DNA of 64,000 bases from Atherix ibis (GCA_958298945.1 OY282610.1:25444233-25508232), one strand, 5' to 3'; numbered from the stretch's first letter, positions 25,331 through 37,840 are shown. Program-made: numbers and translations. The notes: generated by a model not told the origin, from the sequence alone.

Positions 25331-26851
25331 GCATCGGGACATTATATAAACTCATACTATCATAAATAGAATTATTAATATTTTTTTTTTTTTGTTTTAT
25401 TCATAATTCTTTATCGTTTATATTAAAACTTATATAAATTCATAGAGAAAAAATGCATACAGCTTAATCTGAAATAAAAATGAAAAGCAAAAGCAGAACA
25501 AATTTAATTAAATTTTTTCCTAATTCTGATGCTCTTGATAAATGAAAATAAAATGGCCAAGAGCTTTTCAGATGAAGCGAAATGTTTGCGAGGATTAACT
25601 TAGTTTTGTTTTGTTGATTTACGAACGAGCATTTGTTTGTGTGATTACCTGAAAGCTGTGTTGTTAGATTATTTGCCATCGATTGATACTGTAAACTTCT
25701 CAACAATATATTTGTATAGATATGTATGTGTAGATAATAGAAGGAGTGGGTGGTCTTTAGTAGTAAGTGTGGTAACACAGAAAGCTGGTCAATTTCAGGA
25801 CACTGAATTTCAATCCAGATTACAAATTCAATAATTATGTATGTACGAATACACCGGATAACGTTACGGTTTCACATAGGATGTAGTCACTTAGAATCGA
25901 ATCATTGAGTGTATCGAATCGCACCATTGACTATGCGGATGTCCTTTTTTTTCCATCAATTTACCGATTAATTCTAAAATCCGTAAATATTTGTAAGTAT
26001 GTGTACACTCTTATATGATGAATGTGTTCAGATTTCCAATTAAATCTTCTCCTAAAAATTCTATCCTTCTCAGCCGTTCTCTTAATATTCGTATTATTAA
26101 TATTGATCATATAAAATTATTATTTAATTAGACGGGAAAAAAAATTTATTTCAATATATATATATTTTGAAAATAATGAAAATGCAAAATTGAACAACAA
26201 AAAATTTCCAATTATTTCAAGTGACGATATGAAAACTCTCATCATAAGACAGTGTACATATGCCGATAATCCAAGCTGAGTGGTTATTTAGTAGCCGAAA
26301 ATGTTCCAATTAATTTTAAATTGTTTCTATTTTCTCAATATTGGATTATGACCTAATTTGTTTTGTTTTTTTTTTTTTGCTCCCTTCAACAACATTAACT
26401 TTACGACAGTATCAACATTCTTAAAAGAAAAAAAAAATATTGAACATTTCCATTTGGTTTGTTAAATTCTGTATGCTCGTAGCTGTGACGACTATGCGAT
26501 TTTAATGTTTCTGAAGAGCTCCTCTTTCTTCCAACGGTTAACATAGAAAATAAGCTGATGATATGATATAAAAGCAGCGAAAAAAAGGGCGAATACCTTC
26601 TCCACCCTTACTGATATTCCAGAATGACTGCAAGATCTCATTCGAATATGTCCATAAACATAGGATGATGATGGCAGTTGAGAGTATTGTTGTTAAGTAA
26701 ATTTTCTATTTAAATTATAGGAAGAGAAAAATTTAAGTAAATTGAAGAACTCCTATTTTTGCATGTTTTCATTTTTTCTCTCTCTCTCTTTCTATTTTTA
26801 TTTTGTTATATTATTAGAATAAAAGAAATATTTTTGTTTCTTGTGATGGAC

Positions 26852-26882
26852 GGGGGGGGGGGGGGAGGAGGGGTGGCGGCGA
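26852..26882. repeat. G-run with quadruplex potential
   Basis: Fourteen consecutive G followed by AGGAGGGGTGGCGGCG. This is exceptional in a region that is mostly A and T, and the pattern of G blocks could fold into a quadruplex. Confidence 0.6.
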
Positions 26883-27358
26883 CAGGTGAAGGGCTCAATA
26901 TATAAAAAAAAGTATTTATTGCATGGAATATGAATTTTGCAAGAATTCCAAATAGGATATTATATCAGATTCAGGGTTGAATTGAGTAGAAGAAGTGATA
27001 AGTTTTAGGGATAACAAGGACATTTCATATACCACAACTTGTTGGGGGTCTTAGTGGCATTTTTCACTAGACTCCATATAACCAATAGTCCTGCTGGTAT
27101 ATTAAGTATTTGTGTGACTTGTTAATAGGTCGTGTTTTGTTTTCCGCATACTTTGCTACCCAATCTATCATAAAGGAAATTTTTTTCATATCATAAAATT
27201 ACTACCGATTCGTATGTCCTTAAGGAATACCATAGTCCTGCATAGTAATTTGTGAAAAACTCACCATTAACAGCACTAATAGTACGCGTCACAAAGCTTC
27301 TGGTAAGGCGTGCACTAAACTAACAAAAACTCTAGAATAGAAAATTTCCTTTTACACG

Positions 27359-27386
27359 GGCGCGCGCACACACACACACACATACA
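27359..27386. repeat. CG/CA microsatellite
   Basis: Alternating CGCGCG then CACACACA. Simple sequence repeat. Confidence 0.7.
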
Positions 27387-27651
27387 TTATGTTATTTATT
27401 ACTCCCTTGAGCTTACAAAAACAAAGTCTCCATACTATTAACGATAACGTAAGAAAAATAGAATGGAACGTGCAGGATATTTTTTGTTGTTGTTTGCTTT
27501 GATTTTCAAAGTTAAATGGCAATAAAAGTCGTTTTGTAAAAGTTTTTTTTCTTCTCTGTCATGTTCCGGTTTTATTTAATGAAGCTTGCATAAAATCCAA
27601 TTTGAAATTGTTTTGGATTTTTATCTTTGTTATTTTTATTTTTGGAAAAGA

Positions 27652-27768
27652 AAGAAGAAAAAAAAATTCACGGAACATTTGTCCTCTTGTTTAGCGTGTG
27701 GAAAGACGATCGAAGAACTCGATGAGAAGATGGTATCGTTATTGGAAAAGTTCATAAAAGTTAAAAGC
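27652..27768 (+). other. possible coding fragment in fuss-like intron
   Basis: A short plus-strand open stretch with non-AT-driven codons reads HLSSCLACGKTIEELDEKM then VSLLEKFIK: a CxxC followed by an amphipathic, charged helix. A pyrimidine-rich AG lies inside it (27693-27694). If that were the acceptor, the phase would not fit a direct join to exon 2, so it is not a simple fuss cassette exon. It may be an exon of a nested gene, or chance. I do not recognise the family. Confidence 0.2.
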
Positions 27769-28087
27769 TTTTCATACTATATGTTCATCCACATTTTTTT
27801 ATGTTCTTCTATTTTGGCATTATCATTATTATTATTTTTTTTATCATTTAGGATATATTTAGATTATGGGAAAAAAATCTGTTAGTAATACAATAAAATG
27901 TTACAGTAAAAAAAAAACGTTCACTATTTTGATAATTTCTTAAATAAAGTTGATATCAGTTTTTTGTTTTCGTATATCTTAATGGCGATAATATCAGAAT
28001 CTGAATACTATTTTTAGTTAGGTTAATACATTGAAAAGCAAAAATTAATTTAAATAATCGTAGATACTTTTTAGTTTTGGAACTTAC

Positions 28088-28216
28088 CCTTAGAAAGAGG
28101 GCGATACGGTATATTTCGGTGATAAAAAGTGTAAGGTCTTTAATAACTGGACGACGATATCCACAAATTTGTTGAGAATGAAAGCTTCTTTGTAGCTGCG
28201 ATTGTAGGAATAACAA
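28088..28216 (-). other. possible minus-strand exon fragment
   Basis: A less AT-rich block ends on the minus strand at a good donor-like GTAAGT (28087 down to 28082). Two minus frames are open across it (one containing SYKEAFILNKFVDIVVQLLK). No domain is recognised and no acceptor is assigned. Confidence 0.15.
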
Positions 28217-28459
28217 ATACCGAAATTGAGTAGCTCAAAAATCAAAATAACAAAAATTACAAAACCAACTTCAAAAAAATAATATTCATAAAAAAAAAAC
28301 AACTACTTTCACCTTTGGCCATCCTTTAATAGATAAACCAACGTCGTCCTTTTCTTTGGTAACTAACCTCGTCCTTTCTGCCATCTCAGCTTACCTAGAG
28401 CCAATAAATCCTTTTCCAAGCGTTACTTTTTACTTCACAAAATATTTCCAAAATGCTCT

Positions 28460-29660
28460 AAGAAATTTAATAAATAATGTCTGAATTTTTCCTCCACACT
28501 AACTACGAGGGCAATATGATAAGTCATTGGCTTATGCAAATATGAAGTTGATATTACAAAAATAATATTTTATTTAATTATCTAACATTTTAAAAACTAC
28601 GACATATAAAATTTTATCAACATCTGTTCATTAGTTTGATTTTGACAGCCAATGACAGGAGACGAGAGTTGTTTTCAACATATTACATGATATTTTGGGT
28701 ATAAGAAATTTTTCGGTGCTGCGTTTGCTTACATCCGATTAAAAGCGTGTTCGTTGAATAACTTCAATTAATTTTTACAAATGTATTTGAACATTTTTAA
28801 GCGCAATCCAAATTAATTTTTTCGAATTCATAACTATTCATGGAAACATGGCTTCTCCATTACACATCAGAACTGATGTACTTTTACTAGCAAACATTCG
28901 GCAAAGAAGGCAAAAACGGTTCTATCGGCAGGAGGGGTTATGAGTAATATTTTCTGAAATGCACATGATATAATCTTCATCAACTATCTTGATAATAGGA
29001 CTGTATTGTTAGACTAATTGAATAACGAAATCAAAATAAAACGATTGCATTTGGCGAAGAAAATAATTCTCTTTTATTATTTCATATTTACGAATATGAA
29101 AAAATGGCTAGACGGAAAAAGATATTTTGAAGGACTGGAATGATCGTGTTTTTTAGATGAAATACAGAATATAGAAAAAAATTTAAATAATATGTCGAGC
29201 TAAAAGGAGACTTATAGTCAAAAATAAAATAAATTTTATATATAAAAATATTTTTTTCTAGTCAAGGCCAAGTATTAATCATATAACACTCGTATCGACC
29301 AGTTTGTCTTAAGTTTTTTAACTTAAAAAAAGTTTTGCCATAGCGCAACTTTGATTCTTGTCTCAAATTATTTAACTTAAAAAAAAGCTTCTTTCATTAA
29401 TGACTAACAAGAAAAAAAACACGCAAGAAATAAAATCAACAATTTAGTTTTTTAATTTGAATGTAATGAGAGAAAAAAACCCCAGAAAAACACGGAAAAA
29501 AATTATAAAAAGACGAACCATATTGCCAACATAAAAAAAAAGTTATTTTATAAAAAATTCTTCTCAAAATGGCAATTGGTAATTTTCTAAAATATGCAAA
29601 TTGTCTTTTGTTAAAAAAAAAAATTCAATCAAAATAGAAGAAATTGTAGACAGAAAGAAC
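28460..29660. other. AT-rich intronic DNA
   Basis: Nothing recognisable apart from poly-A/T runs. Confidence 0.5.
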
Positions 29661-29679
29661 CCCAACAACTTATAAGTTT

Positions 29680-30660
29680 TTTATTGCAAAGGAGTGGGTG
29701 GACAGAGTATTGGGGAGTGGATGATATTTTATTGAAATTGTTAGCGTTGATTTAATTATGACAATCACGCCTAATTGCATTAGGAAAATGTGCGCGCACT
29801 AACGTTAAAAATCATCTGTTCTGGCACCCTCGAGAATCATCAGTTGAGCCATCCCAGCCAACCCGGTGGATAACATTCCAAGAAGTAATAATAATACTAC
29901 TACTACTATCTGAATTGGGCCAAATACTTGTACATAAGGCAAAGTACAAAAAAATTAACATTGAAATTCTTACAAATCAAAAGCTTCTATTCGGATGAAT
30001 CTTCATTCGCCCTTTCCTCTTTCTCACATCCTCCGAAGGGTGTTATTTATTTAGTAGCGATTTTCTTTCTACTTAAGAGCGAGGATTAAGAAATTCAATT
30101 TTTGATTCTTTTACTACCGAAATGGTGCTGGTATGTCTGTTTCTGTGTGTGTGTTTGTGTGTTTGTTTAAGAATTTATTGTAAGAATAATAAAGATAGGG
30201 TAGTAATAGGGGATGTTCCTTGGCGTTATTTCAATTATTTCAAATGTCACCTCATTTAATTTGTTGTCTCCCTTTTCAATATGATTCGCCTAAATTGCAC
30301 AGCTCCCCCAATTGCTCCACTACTCCGCTTCTCTAATACAAGTTAATCTACGTGTGACATTTAGAAATGTTGTGAAAATGTTCATCCCTTGAAGAATCTT
30401 TTCGGAAATTTGTTACCTTACCGACACAAAAACCATCATCAATGTATTTTACTATTGTAGAATTTTTAACGCATACACCAAACACCAATCGTAATGGTTG
30501 GTTTTCTGTTCTCCCAATTCGATCATCCCTTATGTTGGCTCATCCCTGCTCCAATTTAATAAAATAACTGACATTTTATTTGCAATGCTTAACATTTGCA
30601 CATTCATTTTCTGTTTTGGACTTATTCATGAGTTCACAATTACTTCATTTTAATAACAAC
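29680..30660. promoter_or_regulatory. intronic island with homeodomain-type palindrome
   Basis: A less AT-rich segment in the large intron. It contains CCTAATTGCATTAGG at 29770-29784: two ATTA half-sites in inverted orientation with a 3 bp spacer, as in dimeric paired-class homeodomain sites, next to TTAATTA. It could be an enhancer of the fuss-like gene. There is no direct proof. Confidence 0.25.
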
Positions 30661-30669
30661 AGCAGCAAA

Positions 30670-31130
30670 AAATCCTAACTTAAATGATTTTATTATTATT
30701 GTTATTATTACTATTTTTTTTTTTGGAATTATTTTATGTTAATTTAATTTAAAAGCGTAGAAAAGTGAATTGAAAAAAAAATTTTTTAATTCCATTCGAA
30801 CAACGGAAAAGATTAATTTATAAACTTTTTTTTAAAAAGATAATTTCACTTTTGCCGGAAATAAATTTCGATATTTGGGAAATAAAAGACGGGGTTTTTT
30901 TAAACTAACAGGAGTCTTAGTAGGGCCCATGAAAAGTATAGCTTTTTTTTATATATTGTATATTTATAATAAATTATTTTTTTTAAATTTAAAATTAAAA
31001 CAGAAAAACTTTTATTTGGAAAAAATATCCAAAATTGTACTGTAAAAAATAAATTTCCAAAAAGTATATTTTAAAAATAAGATTTATATTAAAATTTAAT
31101 TTAATTGTATTTAAAAAAATATTACCATTA
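30670..31130. other. AT-rich intronic DNA
   Basis: No feature seen. Confidence 0.5.
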
Positions 31131-31136
31131 TATATA

Positions 31137-32231
31137 CCAGATGTATAAGCTTAAATCCACTGTTTGGTCATAGATGGCGTGAGTGTGCGTCTTAAGCTAC
31201 CATGGACACGCGAAACTTTTTTTTTTGTGAGTTTGACATCTGTCAACATTAATCAGTGCACATTGTCAGCAATTTTGTATAACAACATACATTTTTCCTT
31301 TGGTAATCATGTCTAGTTTTGTGCCAGAAAAGGAGCATATGGTATCGGGAAGCTCAGCTTTTCTGCTTCAATTGGAAGAAATGGCGCCCTATGGTGACAG
31401 TGTTTTATCGGAAACAACGTGCCGAGATTAGTTTCGTCGGTTCAAAGACGGCAATTTTGAATTGTGGGACAAGAAGCGTGAAAATCGGCTTAGGAAGGTT
31501 GAGGACCATCAATTGTAGGCTCTTTTGGACGAAGACAAAACCCAATCGCAAAAAATGCTCACGGAGCAATTGGGTGTTACTCAAGCAGCCGTTTTCATGC
31601 ATTTGCGTGCCATGAGGAAGATTGAAAAGATCGGAAAATGGGTGCCGCATGAATTGAACGATAGGCAGATGGAGCGACACAAAAACAAATGCGAAATCTT
31701 GCTCGCCAGACAAAAGAGAAAGTCGTTGCTGCATCGGATTGTGACAGGCGATGAAAAGTGGATATATTTCGAGAATCCTAAACGCAAGAAATCATAGGTT
31801 GATCCCGGCCAACCATCAACATCTTCCCCAAGACCAAATCGCTTCGGATGGAAGACGATGCTGATCGTCTACTATGAGATGTTGAAACCTGATAAAACTG
31901 TCAATGCCCACCGCTACCACCAACAACTGATCAAATTGCACCGTGCTCTGCATGAAAAAAGGACGGATTATCAACAAACACATGACAAGCGGATTTTCCT
32001 CCACGACAACGCCCCATCGCACACGTCAAAAATGCTCCGAAACTACTTGGAGACACTCAACTAGGAGGTGCTACCCCATCCCGCTTATTCATCACACCTG
32101 GCCCCTTCCGACTACCACCTGTTTTCACGCTGAGCAGCGTGTTTAAGCTTTTTTTTCCAAAAAAACATGTGAAAAAAACATGTGTTTAAGCTTTCTATGA
32201 AAAAACAGCGGATTTAAGCTTATACACCTGA
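31137..32231 (+). mobile_element. mauritiana-like mariner, copy B
   Basis: Same family as copy A. The left end starts CCAGATGTATAAGC after TA (31135-31136). The right end is ...GCTTATACACCTGA before TA (32232-32233). Length is 1095 bp because of an internal 3' deletion near 32128-32145 and smaller losses. The 5' untranslated region and ATG (31309) match copy A. Confidence 0.88.
31309..32145 (+). pseudogene. mariner transposase pseudogene (copy B)
   Basis: Starts MSSFVPEKEHM, shifts soon after, and has stops in the DNA-binding region (TAG at about 31433 and 31518). It then reads QLGVTQAAVFMHLRAMRKIE, WVPHELNDRQME and the intact first catalytic motif GDEKWIYFENPKRKK (31525-31797). The second motif HDNAPSHTS is in the frame 31858-32064. 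The third motif region reads in another frame up to a deletion that removes the C-terminus. Non-functional. Confidence 0.85.
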
Positions 32232-32269
32232 TAATGGCAAAATATGATATTATTTAAATAATAGCGCTA

Positions 32270-32700
32270 TCAAATTTCTTTCAGTACTCGATCTTTTCGA
32301 GATGATTTTTTAAGATTTTTTCGTATATTTCCGGCTGTAATTCGGTCATTACTTGGCGGATATTTTAAAATTTAAGGATTTTCTATGTAAATATAATTTT
32401 CATTTTGTGATTTTATAAAAAAAGTCTAATGGAATCAAAATCTTTGTGACCAATTGACATTACCAAATTTTAAAATTACGCGTCCTGGAAGCTTGTGACG
32501 CAATGAACACTAAAAATTTATCATGTTATTTAGTCTATGAAATCCTTTTGTTAAAATTACATGCAGTTAGAATAAGTGGTCATAGAGCTTAGAACTAAAG
32601 GTACCGGTCTCTTCTTATTTATTTTCTAAAAATGACAACTTCAGACAAAAGTACATACCAGATAGTCACTTTTTGCTAATACCTTGATATCATTATAATT
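32270..32700 (-). pseudogene. Tc1-like transposase remnant
   Basis: The minus-strand reading of 32290-32380 gives IRQVMTELQPEIYEKILKNH followed by LEKIEY, the typical C-terminal segment of the Tc1-like family. Near 32480-32500 it reads FQDA, equivalent to FPGR in other copies. Lies immediately downstream of mariner copy B. N-terminal half lost. Confidence 0.55.
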
Positions 32701-32965
32701 ATTTACAAATTTTTAAAGCCCTATATTTAGTAATTTTGCTTATTGATGTATCTATCGACGGAGACATGAGCCTCAGCATAGGAAAAAATTCAAAGCCTTC
32801 TGTTTCATGATCCTAAGCCTCTTATCTTCTGCCTATTCCAAAATCGCCTAATTAATCAATAATTTAATATGGAAACATTTACTGTAGGCAAATTTTATCT
32901 TAAATAAAATATATATTTAATAAAGAATAAATGACAGGGAATATATTTTCAAAAATATAAAATAT

Positions 32966-33750
32966 TAGGCTGTCCAGATAGTAATTTCGTTGTTTCCCAA
33001 CAGAGGACTTAATTGTATTTTGTCACAACCAACTTCACGCTTAAGCCGCATAATCATTTGTATTTTGACAGCTGACATAACAAGGCTTGCTTGTAAAAAA
33101 ATGAATTCGATTGATTCTGCACAGTAGTTTTTCGTTGATACCCTTTTAAATATGGAAAGTAAAAACAGCATTTTCGGCAATTTTGATCTCGAAGATGCAC
33201 CACGTTCTGGTAGGCCAGTTGAAACTGATGAAGACACAATAAAGGCATTAATGGATGCACACCGATTAAGAACAACTCGTGAGATCGCTGAGAGATTAAA
33301 TTTATCGAATTCGACCTTTCATGATCATTTGAAATGGCTAGGTTTAATCTCAAAGCTCGAAATATGGATTCCTCATCTTCTTACGGAAAAAAATTTGTGC
33401 CGTCGCATTGACGTTTGTGATTTGCCTCTCAAATGCCAAGAAAATAATCCATTTTTGACGCGTATCATCACTGGGGACAAGAAATGGATTGTCTACAACA
33501 TTGTTAAGCGCTAAAGATCCTGGAGTAGAAAAGATGAACCGGCTCAAAGCACTTCGAAAGCCAATATTCATCAAAAAAAATCTTTTGTTTTGAGCTTTTA
33601 CCGAGCAACACAATGATCAATTCCGAAGTGTTCTGTCATCAGTTCGACCAATTGAATGATTCGCCTAAAGAAAAAAGACAAATAAATAAACTATTGGGTT
33701 GTTCGGAAAGTAATTTCGTAATGAAACGAAATTACTTTCCGGACAATGCA
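32966..33750 (+). mobile_element. cecropia-like mariner, 3'-truncated, with paired terminal repeats
   Basis: The left end reads TAGGCTGTCCAGATAGTAAT. Transposase coding follows from about 33152 and stops short at about 33690. Directly afterwards comes GGTTGTTCGGAAAGTAATTT (33698-33717), a second left-type terminal repeat, then its inverted partner GAAATTACTTTCCGGACAA (about 33729-33747). So two facing ends lie almost back to back where the 3' half of the element should be. Confidence 0.75.
33152..33690 (+). pseudogene. mariner transposase fragment
   Basis: The frame 33152-33514 reads NFDLEDAPRSGRPVETDED, IAERLNLSNSTFHDHLKWLG, WIPHLLTEKNLCRRIDVCD and the first catalytic motif ITGDKKW, where the usual Glu after Asp is Lys. 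Frameshifted pieces follow, ending in SPKEKR. The second and third catalytic Asp regions are missing, as is the first part of the N-terminal domain. Confidence 0.85.
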
Positions 33751-33769
33751 ATTGGTAACTTGCCATTGA

Positions 33770-36510
33770 AAAAAAAAATTTCAAGAATGTAAATACTAAC
33801 ATTTTGATAAGTATATTTTTTGTGAAAAGTGCAAACTTTTAAATGATTCTCTATTAACATTGAAGTGAAGCCAGAGAACTTGAAAAAAAAACATTAAAAT
33901 AAATTAAGTGAAATAGTAAAAGCAAAAAATTCTATCAAACTCTACGAAAAAAAAATAGTTTTGATCAAATTTTCCAAAAAAAAAAATATAAAGGATTTTT
34001 TTCCTAATTGAAAAATTTCAATTTTTTTGTGATCAATAATTTTTATCAAAAATAAACTTAAAATTTTTAAATTTTTCCTTCGATTTCCAAAAAATTTATA
34101 ATTATTGGCTTAGAGTGAACTAAATGAATTTTCTATTCTTAGCATATATACGAGTATATGTCCACAGAAGCAGTTTTACTATTTTCATCCTTTTCTAAAT
34201 AAAAAAAAGGATGAAAATAAATTAAAAATTTTACAATTTTCATATTTTTTTTTTTGAAATTTTTCTACAATTTTCACAAATTTTGGTTAAGAAAATATTT
34301 ACTATTGATTGAAAATGCTCAAGAATGATTTGAATTCTTTATCATTCGTATTTAATGTATTTCATAAAAACAAAAACCACAGGATCAGTAAAACTGTTTT
34401 TTTTTGTTATTATAAATATTAAAAGGAATTTTTTTTAAAGATAACTTAACATAAAATTAAGTTTAAAATTTAACAACTTTGAAGTAGGCTTTACTAAATT
34501 CATAAATTATTATAACTTTTATGAAAAACATTTGAGAATAAAATGTAAGAAGAGAAAATTCTAAAATAAATTGTAAACTACAATAGAAAAATACAGAAAA
34601 GGATTTTTTTTTTAGTTTATTTAAAAAAAAGAAATTATTTATGGATTTTTAAAGTGAATGTTAACTGCCGTAAGAACTTTGATGAATAAGAAAATAATTA
34701 AAACTCGGCAACATAAGTTAAGGTTGTAATAATAAAAAAATTACCAAAAAAAAAAAAACTAATAAATAAAAAAATTTTAAATTGGAAAATACAAAAAAAA
34801 ATTATTTAAATAAATTTGTGCCAATAAACTCTAGCCACGATACGATTCGCACATACGACGGCAACATATTTTTAGGAACCATTTTTGCTTAAATGAATAC
34901 AACCAAATTGAAAATGAATCCTTTTTACAAATTTTTCAATGGTTTTTTTTTGTTATTATTATACATTTTTGGTCCTTTTTGGCTGAAAAAAAAACCAAAA
35001 GAAATTACTGAAAAATTTTTTTAAATAAAATTTCCTACAATAAAATTTGCAACCATTATAATCGGTTCCATTTTTTTTCTGTAGCGTTCAATATAGAGTA
35101 TTTTTAATATAGTATAAAAAATTACATAATAGCAAAAATGAAAAAACAGGATTAATTTTTGAATAAAAAAATCCATTTAAATAAAATAGAGTCTATTTCG
35201 AACTTTTTCTACTTATAACATTTGATTTGTTAATGGAATTACTTACAAGAATCGGATATAAGAAAAAAGGATATTCGTTGGCGATATATATCGAATTGAA
35301 AAAGGAAAATTTAAACATTCATAAAATGATGTTTGGATATTTTCACATTCCGTATATATTGTAATTCTTCTAAAGTATCCTTTTTTTTATTATATTATTA
35401 TCAAATAATATAAAAAGTTTTACTTGTTACGATTCCGACGGTTGGTTGAAACGAGCCGAAATTATTCTTCTTGAAAATGTGAGCACGCAAGTCCAACTTT
35501 TACTGTTAAAAGGAAAAGCATATCCTTAAGAGGTATTGCCTTAAAGTGAGAAAAGTATAGCCTTTGGTAAAAAAGTGGGTGTGTTATTGTCTTTGACAAA
35601 AAAGGACCCATCATTTAGCTTTCTTTTTCTTGCCAATATCATTCAATCTTTGTTTCTCAAAAAAATATCTTTTCTCAGTTATTGTAAGCTTCCCCCCTTT
35701 AAAAGGTTTCTTCCTGTTCTCTTTTAGATCCTGGAAAAGAATTTGAAATCAAAATAATACTAAAAATTATTATCATTGGGTAGAAGTTTTGTGTCGTTAA
35801 TTTAATCGTATTTTTCCACTTTTATTTGCGGAATTGTCAATTGAAATTTCGTTTTTTTTTGTTGCATATTTTTGTTGTTGTTATTCTTTCAAATTCCAAC
35901 AATCTTTATGAAAAAAGAAAATTTTAACTTAAATTATGGAAAAAGGGGCGTACCGTTTTGTATATTTAGAAAATAATAAGAACTAAAGTTACGAGTATTT
36001 AGGAATATTCACAGTATAAAGTGGGATGATTTTTAATATATTCAAGCCTATTTAGGAATGTATGGATAAAAAAAAAATACCATCTTATACTCGTATTACT
36101 GTGCAATATTCAATTTACCAAGTAAGAATAATAAAATTGTATATATTAAAAAACTTTTTGATCAGTTTAAATGGAAAAATTTCAATATGATTTTATTAAT
36201 TCTAAAATAAACTCTATAAAATCAGTTTTTGCAGTAATACAAATTAATTATATAATATTAGAAATTTGCACTGCTATTATAATTTTCAACTAATTTTGTT
36301 TGTCATTTTTTACTATAGAAAACATTTAGGGAAAAGGTTGAAGAAATATTTCTAATCTTCAATTTTTCTTCAATTTTTAATGAAGGTATTTGAAATAAAA
36401 TTAGTAAAGAAAAAATGATGAAAAATCGAAATTTTTTTAATGAAAATATTTGAAAATCTTTGACTTTTCAACACAAAAATTGTTTTGAAAGTGAAGTTAA
36501 ATAGAATAAT
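33770..36510. other. AT desert in intron
   Basis: Long AT-rich stretch with homopolymers. No element or gene recognised. 35430-35560 is slightly less AT-rich. Confidence 0.5.
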
Positions 36511-36514
36511 TGAT

Positions 36515-37014
36515 TAGTTAAGAAAGTTCGTGGCGTTTGCCGACAGATGGAGTTAAAAATAAATATAAATAATAATGCGTAGCATTAACAATACTAAATG
36601 CGCGTTTGAAAGGTGAAAGTTGAAACTTTGTATAGCGCTAAGCGATTGAGAGAAATCGGTCAGAATTGATCAAGTAGAAGGGTGTCGTCCTTCAGTACAA
36701 TAACGATCGATCACACATATTTTTGAAGATTCGCCAAAAATTCAGACAACTTGTCTGGGAGGGAAGTTTTGATCCATCCACCGCATAGCCTAGAGACAGC
36801 ACCCTCAGACTATTACTTGTTACGATTTCTGCAAAACTCTTGTCACTGAACCTCAAAAGAGGTCTGTGAAAAGCACTTGATTCAGAGAAGCCCGAAATAA
36901 TGGCGAAACATTATTGATAATAATGGAGAATATTTGGTTTGAATAAATTAACCTTAACACTCTTATTTAAGCGTCTCCATTTTACTCGAAAAACACCACG
37001 AACTTTTTCGACTA
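36515..37014 (+). mobile_element. mellifera-like mariner, internally deleted
   Basis: Terminal inverted repeats TTAGTTAAGAAAGTTCGTGG (left, from 36514) and ACCACGAACTTTTTCGACTAA (right, to 37015) with TA at the ends. The core (about 36680-36950) reads as the second half of a mariner transposase with the regions around the second and third catalytic Asp (FLKIRQKFRQL, PSTA, RLLL) in broken frames. About 0.8 kb of a normal element is deleted. Confidence 0.75.
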
Positions 37015-37054
37015 ATTATTATTATAATGATTTTTCCGAAATGACCTTCCTTGA

Positions 37055-37127
37055 ATAAGTTGATTTTAATACTCTGATTTAGGCGTCGGTATTTCACTCA
37101 AAAAAGGCCACAAACTTTTTTGACTAA
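37055..37127 (+). mobile_element. second mariner right-end fragment
   Basis: Repeats the terminal 70 or so bases of the preceding element with divergence, from GAATAAGTTGATTTTAATAC to CCACAAACTTTTTTGACTAA. Only the right end is present, in the same orientation as the end at 36991-37015. Confidence 0.7.
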
Positions 37128-37144
37128 CCAAAAATCGGCCAAAT

Positions 37145-37840
37145 CACTTTCAGAGCCATTTACCATCCACAAAGGTCTCCGGCAATGGTTCTTTTTAATC
37201 TGGTGCTGGAAAAAGTGTTTCATGACTCAGAGTTGAATATGAAGAGTAGCATCCTCATTAAGTCTGGTCATCTTTATGTAAACGTCGATGATATCAACAT
37301 TGTAGGTCGATCAGAAAGAGCTGTACGAGAAGCCTTCAGCAAGATTGGGCCGGCGGTGAAAAGTCTTGTGCTGCAATCGAATGAAAGCAAAAAAGTACAT
37401 GGTTTTCATCGAAGACAAAATCTATTACAGATAGAAGATTCTAGCTTTGAAAGCATTAAGTAATTTTTCTATTTGGGGTCAAGAGCCGTAGCTATTAACA
37501 ACATGGAGGAAAAAAATCGGCGCACAACAGTTGGCAGCCACCACAGCCATCTACGGTTAGTGTAAATTATTTCTCTTAAAAATTCTGACCTGTATTGAAG
37601 CTACAGGACACTACTCTTGCCAGTCCTCATGTATTCTTCTGAAACATGGCCTCTCAACAAAAACCATGGCAAACTTTTGTCTGCGTTCGAGAGGAGAATT
37701 TTTTTGGTCTCCTACTTGAGCATACACAATTCCGGAGCCTATTTAATTGTGTATGTTAAAATTATGATCAATAGGCTGCGGTAGGTTGAATACTTATTTT
37801 GTTTGGATGAGAATGATCCTGTCCGGAAAATTTCTGTTTA
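37145..37840 (+). pseudogene. non-LTR retrotransposon reverse transcriptase fragment
   Basis: Begins with a KGLRQ-like block, then after a frameshift VLFNLVLEKVFHDSELNM, then VDDINIVGRSERAVREAFSK, where VDD stands for the catalytic YADD and the first residue is lost. It continues to about 37465. Further shifted pieces read SSETWPLNKNHGKLLSAFER and INRLR, typical of the thumb and post-RT region of such LINE elements. It is 5' truncated, with stops throughout. The clade is uncertain. Confidence 0.8.

Larger units (their letters stand above)
25340..27580. other. intronic DNA with simple repeats
   Basis: No gene is supported. Noted items are a CT tract near 26780, a run of 14 G at 26852-26865 followed by further G blocks, and a CG/CA dinucleotide tract at about 27359-27383. 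The segment 25620-25940 is less AT-rich, of unknown meaning. Confidence 0.5.

Noticed and set aside
25734..25830. Possible tRNA-like or SINE sequence
   Set aside because: No A or B box could be confirmed.
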